DNA of 64,000 bases from assembly GCF_016863295.1 (NCBI RefSeq), contig NZ_BOOP01000036.1, positions 80,932 to 144,931 of the forward strand, read 5' to 3'. Under the pieces are notes generated by a model, which saw only the letters and a program-made list of their open reading frames with translations, did no database searches and was not told the DNA's origin. The stretch is from Planotetraspora phitsanulokensis. Lineage in GTDB: Bacteria > Actinomycetota > Actinomycetes > Streptosporangiales > Streptosporangiaceae. The position numbers and the translations under genes were made by a program. Shown here one piece after another: positions 62,486-64,000 of this stretch (position 1 is the stretch's first letter; each line of letters starts with the position of its first letter).

Positions 62486-63832
62486 TCAGTTGCCCGCCAC
62501 GGCCGGGATCGCCTGGTCCTGCATCGACTTCAGCGCGGTCGCCTGGGCGGCCGAGAGCGCGTCGGTGAGCTTGCCGTCGCCGGACGCCGCCTTGGCCATC
62601 GCGTCCTGAAGCGCCAGGTTCACCGTCTTCTGCGTGGGCCCCCACGTGAAGCTGGTGTCGATGTTCTTGGACGAGTCGGCGAAGACGTCGAAGATCTTCT
62701 CGTTGTTGTAGTACTCGACGCCCGCGGAGAGCGCGGGAAGCGCCGAACCGGCCAGGGCCGCCGGGTAGAGGCCGCCCAGCTTGTTCTCCAGCGCCAGAGC
62801 CTCCGGGTCGGAGTTCAGCCAGGCGTTGAACTTGACCGACTCGTACAGGTGCGTGTTGCCCTTCATGAACGCGACGGTGGATCCGCCCCAGTCGCCGGAC
62901 GCGGCGTTCGTGCCCCACGTCGGCATCGGGACGATCGACCACTTGCCCTTCTGGTCGGGCAGGTTGTCGCGGAACATGCTGTAGCCCCAGGCGGCGCCGA
63001 CGTAGCTGGCGACCTGGTTCTTCTGGTACGCGGCGTACATCGGGGTCGAGCCGTTGGCGAGGTCGGTGCGGACGAGCTTGGCGTCGATCAGCTTCTGCCA
63101 GTAGTCGGCGACCTGCTTGCTCTGGTCGGACTCGACGGTGACGTGCCAGTTGTCACCGGAGTAGTTGTACATCTTGGCGCTGTTCTGCCAGAGGAGCCCG
63201 TTGAACCACTCGGCGTTGTTCGGGTCGAAGAACGTGATGCTGAGGTTGGGGTCCGCGTCGTGCAGCTTCTGCGCGTCCGCCGCGTACTCGTCCCAGGTCT
63301 TGGGGATCTCGAGGTGGTGCTTCTCGAAGATGTCGGTGCGCACGAAGAGGGCCATCGGGCCGGTGTCCTGCGGGAAGGCGAACACGCCCGTGTCGCCGAA
63401 GCTGGTCTGCGACCAGGTCCACGGCACGAACTTCGACTTGGCCGCGGTGGCGTCCGCGCAGGCCGAGACGTCCACGAAGGCGTTCTGGGTGCGCAGGAAG
63501 GGGAGCTCGTCGTAACCGACCTGGGCGAGTTCCGGCGCGTTGCCCGCCTTGAGGGCGTTGCCGATGGTGCCGTACTGGTCGTTGGAGATGTTCTTCATCT
63601 CCACCTGGATGTTCGGGTTGTTCTTGTTCCACAGGGCGACGACCTGGTCCATGCCCGGAACGGTGTTCCAGTACTGGAGGGTGACCTTGCCCTTCGCGGG
63701 CTCGCAGGGGGCCGCCGCGGCCGCGCCACCCGACGTCGGGGCGGGCGAGGAACACGCGGAGAGTGCGGCGATGCCGGCCGCCGTGGCGACGACGGCACCC
63801 GCGACGCGGATACGCATGACTGTGTTGCTCAT
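62486..63832 (-). CDS. Carbohydrate ABC transporter substrate-binding lipoprotein
   Basis: A 448-residue lipoprotein of the CUT1 family. The signal peptide (VAGAVVATAAGIAAL) ends in the lipobox LSAC (Cys27). The mature part starts KVTLQYWNTVPGMDQVVALWNKNNPNIQVEMKNI, typical for oligosaccharide-binding proteins. AGAAGGAA lies 5 bases before ATG 63832. It is the first gene of the leftward glycoside operon and should deliver mannose- or galactose-containing oligosaccharides to the two permeases. Confidence 0.94.
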   Translation of the reverse strand: MSNTVMRIRVAGAVVATAAGIAALSACSSPAPTSGGAAAAAPCEPAKGKVTLQYWNTVPGMDQVVALWNKNNPNIQVEMKNISNDQYGTIGNALKAGNAPELAQVGYDELPFLRTQNAFVDVSACADATAAKSKFVPWTWSQTSFGDTGVFAFPQDTGPMALFVRTDIFEKHHLEIPKTWDEYAADAQKLHDADPNLSITFFDPNNAEWFNGLLWQNSAKMYNYSGDNWHVTVESDQSKQVADYWQKLIDAKLVRTDLANGSTPMYAAYQKNQVASYVGAAWGYSMFRDNLPDQKGKWSIVPMPTWGTNAASGDWGGSTVAFMKGNTHLYESVKFNAWLNSDPEALALENKLGGLYPAALAGSALPALSAGVEYYNNEKIFDVFADSSKNIDTSFTWGPTQKTVNLALQDAMAKAASGDGKLTDALSAAQATALKSMQDQAIPAVAGN

Positions 63833-63845
63833 ATTTTCCTTCTGA

Positions 63846-63861
63846 CTAGCGACCGCGCTAG
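63846..63861. promoter_or_regulatory. Palindrome upstream of the glycoside operon, candidate operator
   Basis: CTAGCG-ACCG-CGCTAG is a 16-bp dyad 14 bases upstream of the binding-protein start. The size and CG-rich centre fit a LacI-type repressor site. No regulator gene is in the window. The remaining bases to the window end hold an AT-rich segment (63965-64000) that may contain the promoter. Confidence 0.45.
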
Positions 63862-64000
63862 ACGGGTCGGCGTCGAGCCCTCAGGCAGGGGGTCCGGGAT
63901 GCCGTCTGGTTGGTATGGGCGGGACGCAGCGGTGTCGGTTCAGCGTCGAGCGCCATGGCGGGTTAGCAAATCATGTTTTCTAATTGCCCGCAATACTTTG

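Overview
The window comes from a high-GC filamentous actinomycete. Support for this: GC-rich third codon positions, many GTG and TTG starts, frequent ATGA/GTGA start-stop overlaps, actinomycete -10 boxes (TAnnnT) 6-8 bases before start codons, and a SapB/RamS-type class III lanthipeptide locus. A member of the Streptosporangiales fits best, but that is inference and nothing in the window proves a genus. I see no rRNA, tRNA, transposase, integrase, prophage gene or CRISPR-cas locus.

Layout. 1-2.2 kb: the C-terminal part of a DEAD-box RNA helicase, then hisE-hisG. 2.3-6.2 kb: an acyltransferase-3 membrane protein, an IclR regulator, and a divergent DUF59/amidohydrolase pair. 6.3-9.8 kb: an ABC-2 exporter with its DesK/LuxR-type two-component system. 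9.9-20.8 kb: housekeeping and unassigned genes, including a catalytically degenerate EAL-CBS protein, an acVLRF1-type peptidyl-tRNA hydrolase next to an ABC-F ATPase, a small HTH protein, enoyl-CoA hydratase, an ABC exporter, a sulfotransferase-like protein, an LD-carboxypeptidase and a PPOX/F420-type protein. 20.8-26.2 kb: a GH15 enzyme, a divergent YczE/MocR pair and a POT peptide transporter.

26.2-36.3 kb is the most distinctive gene block. It holds a secreted Pro/Ala/Gln-rich protein, a RamR-like response regulator, two half-size ABC exporters, a 45-residue RamS-like precursor too short for ordinary ORF calling, a LanKC synthetase and a one-TM histidine kinase. The regulator is convergent with the transporters; the other cluster genes run leftward. 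36.5-40.3 kb: FAD oxidoreductase, ICMT-type methyltransferase, type III polyketide synthase and UbiA prenyltransferase, resembling phenolic-lipid (srsABC-like) loci. 40.6-45.1 kb: a three-gene FtsX/MacB-type ABC system. 45.1-49.1 kb: a YnfA-type membrane protein, two SDRs, DUF2000, and Lrp and TetR regulators. 49.3-53.3 kb: a molybdate module (Mop protein, HTH-TOBE regulator, modABC, small molybdopterin-oxidoreductase-like domain). 53.5-63.8 kb: a TetR/SnoaL pair, then a leftward glycoside operon (solute-binding lipoprotein, two permeases, GH38, GH2) without its own ATPase.

The most unusual non-coding signal is a repeat family built on the 12-mer TGCATGATCACG. I count 13 exact copies and 7 one-mismatch copies at five sites, almost all intergenic, in two orientations, with a box-to-box period of 52-53 bp. 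At two loci the boxes form mirror-symmetric inverted arrays; at another, inverted arrays bracket the UbiA gene. I could not connect it to a family I know.
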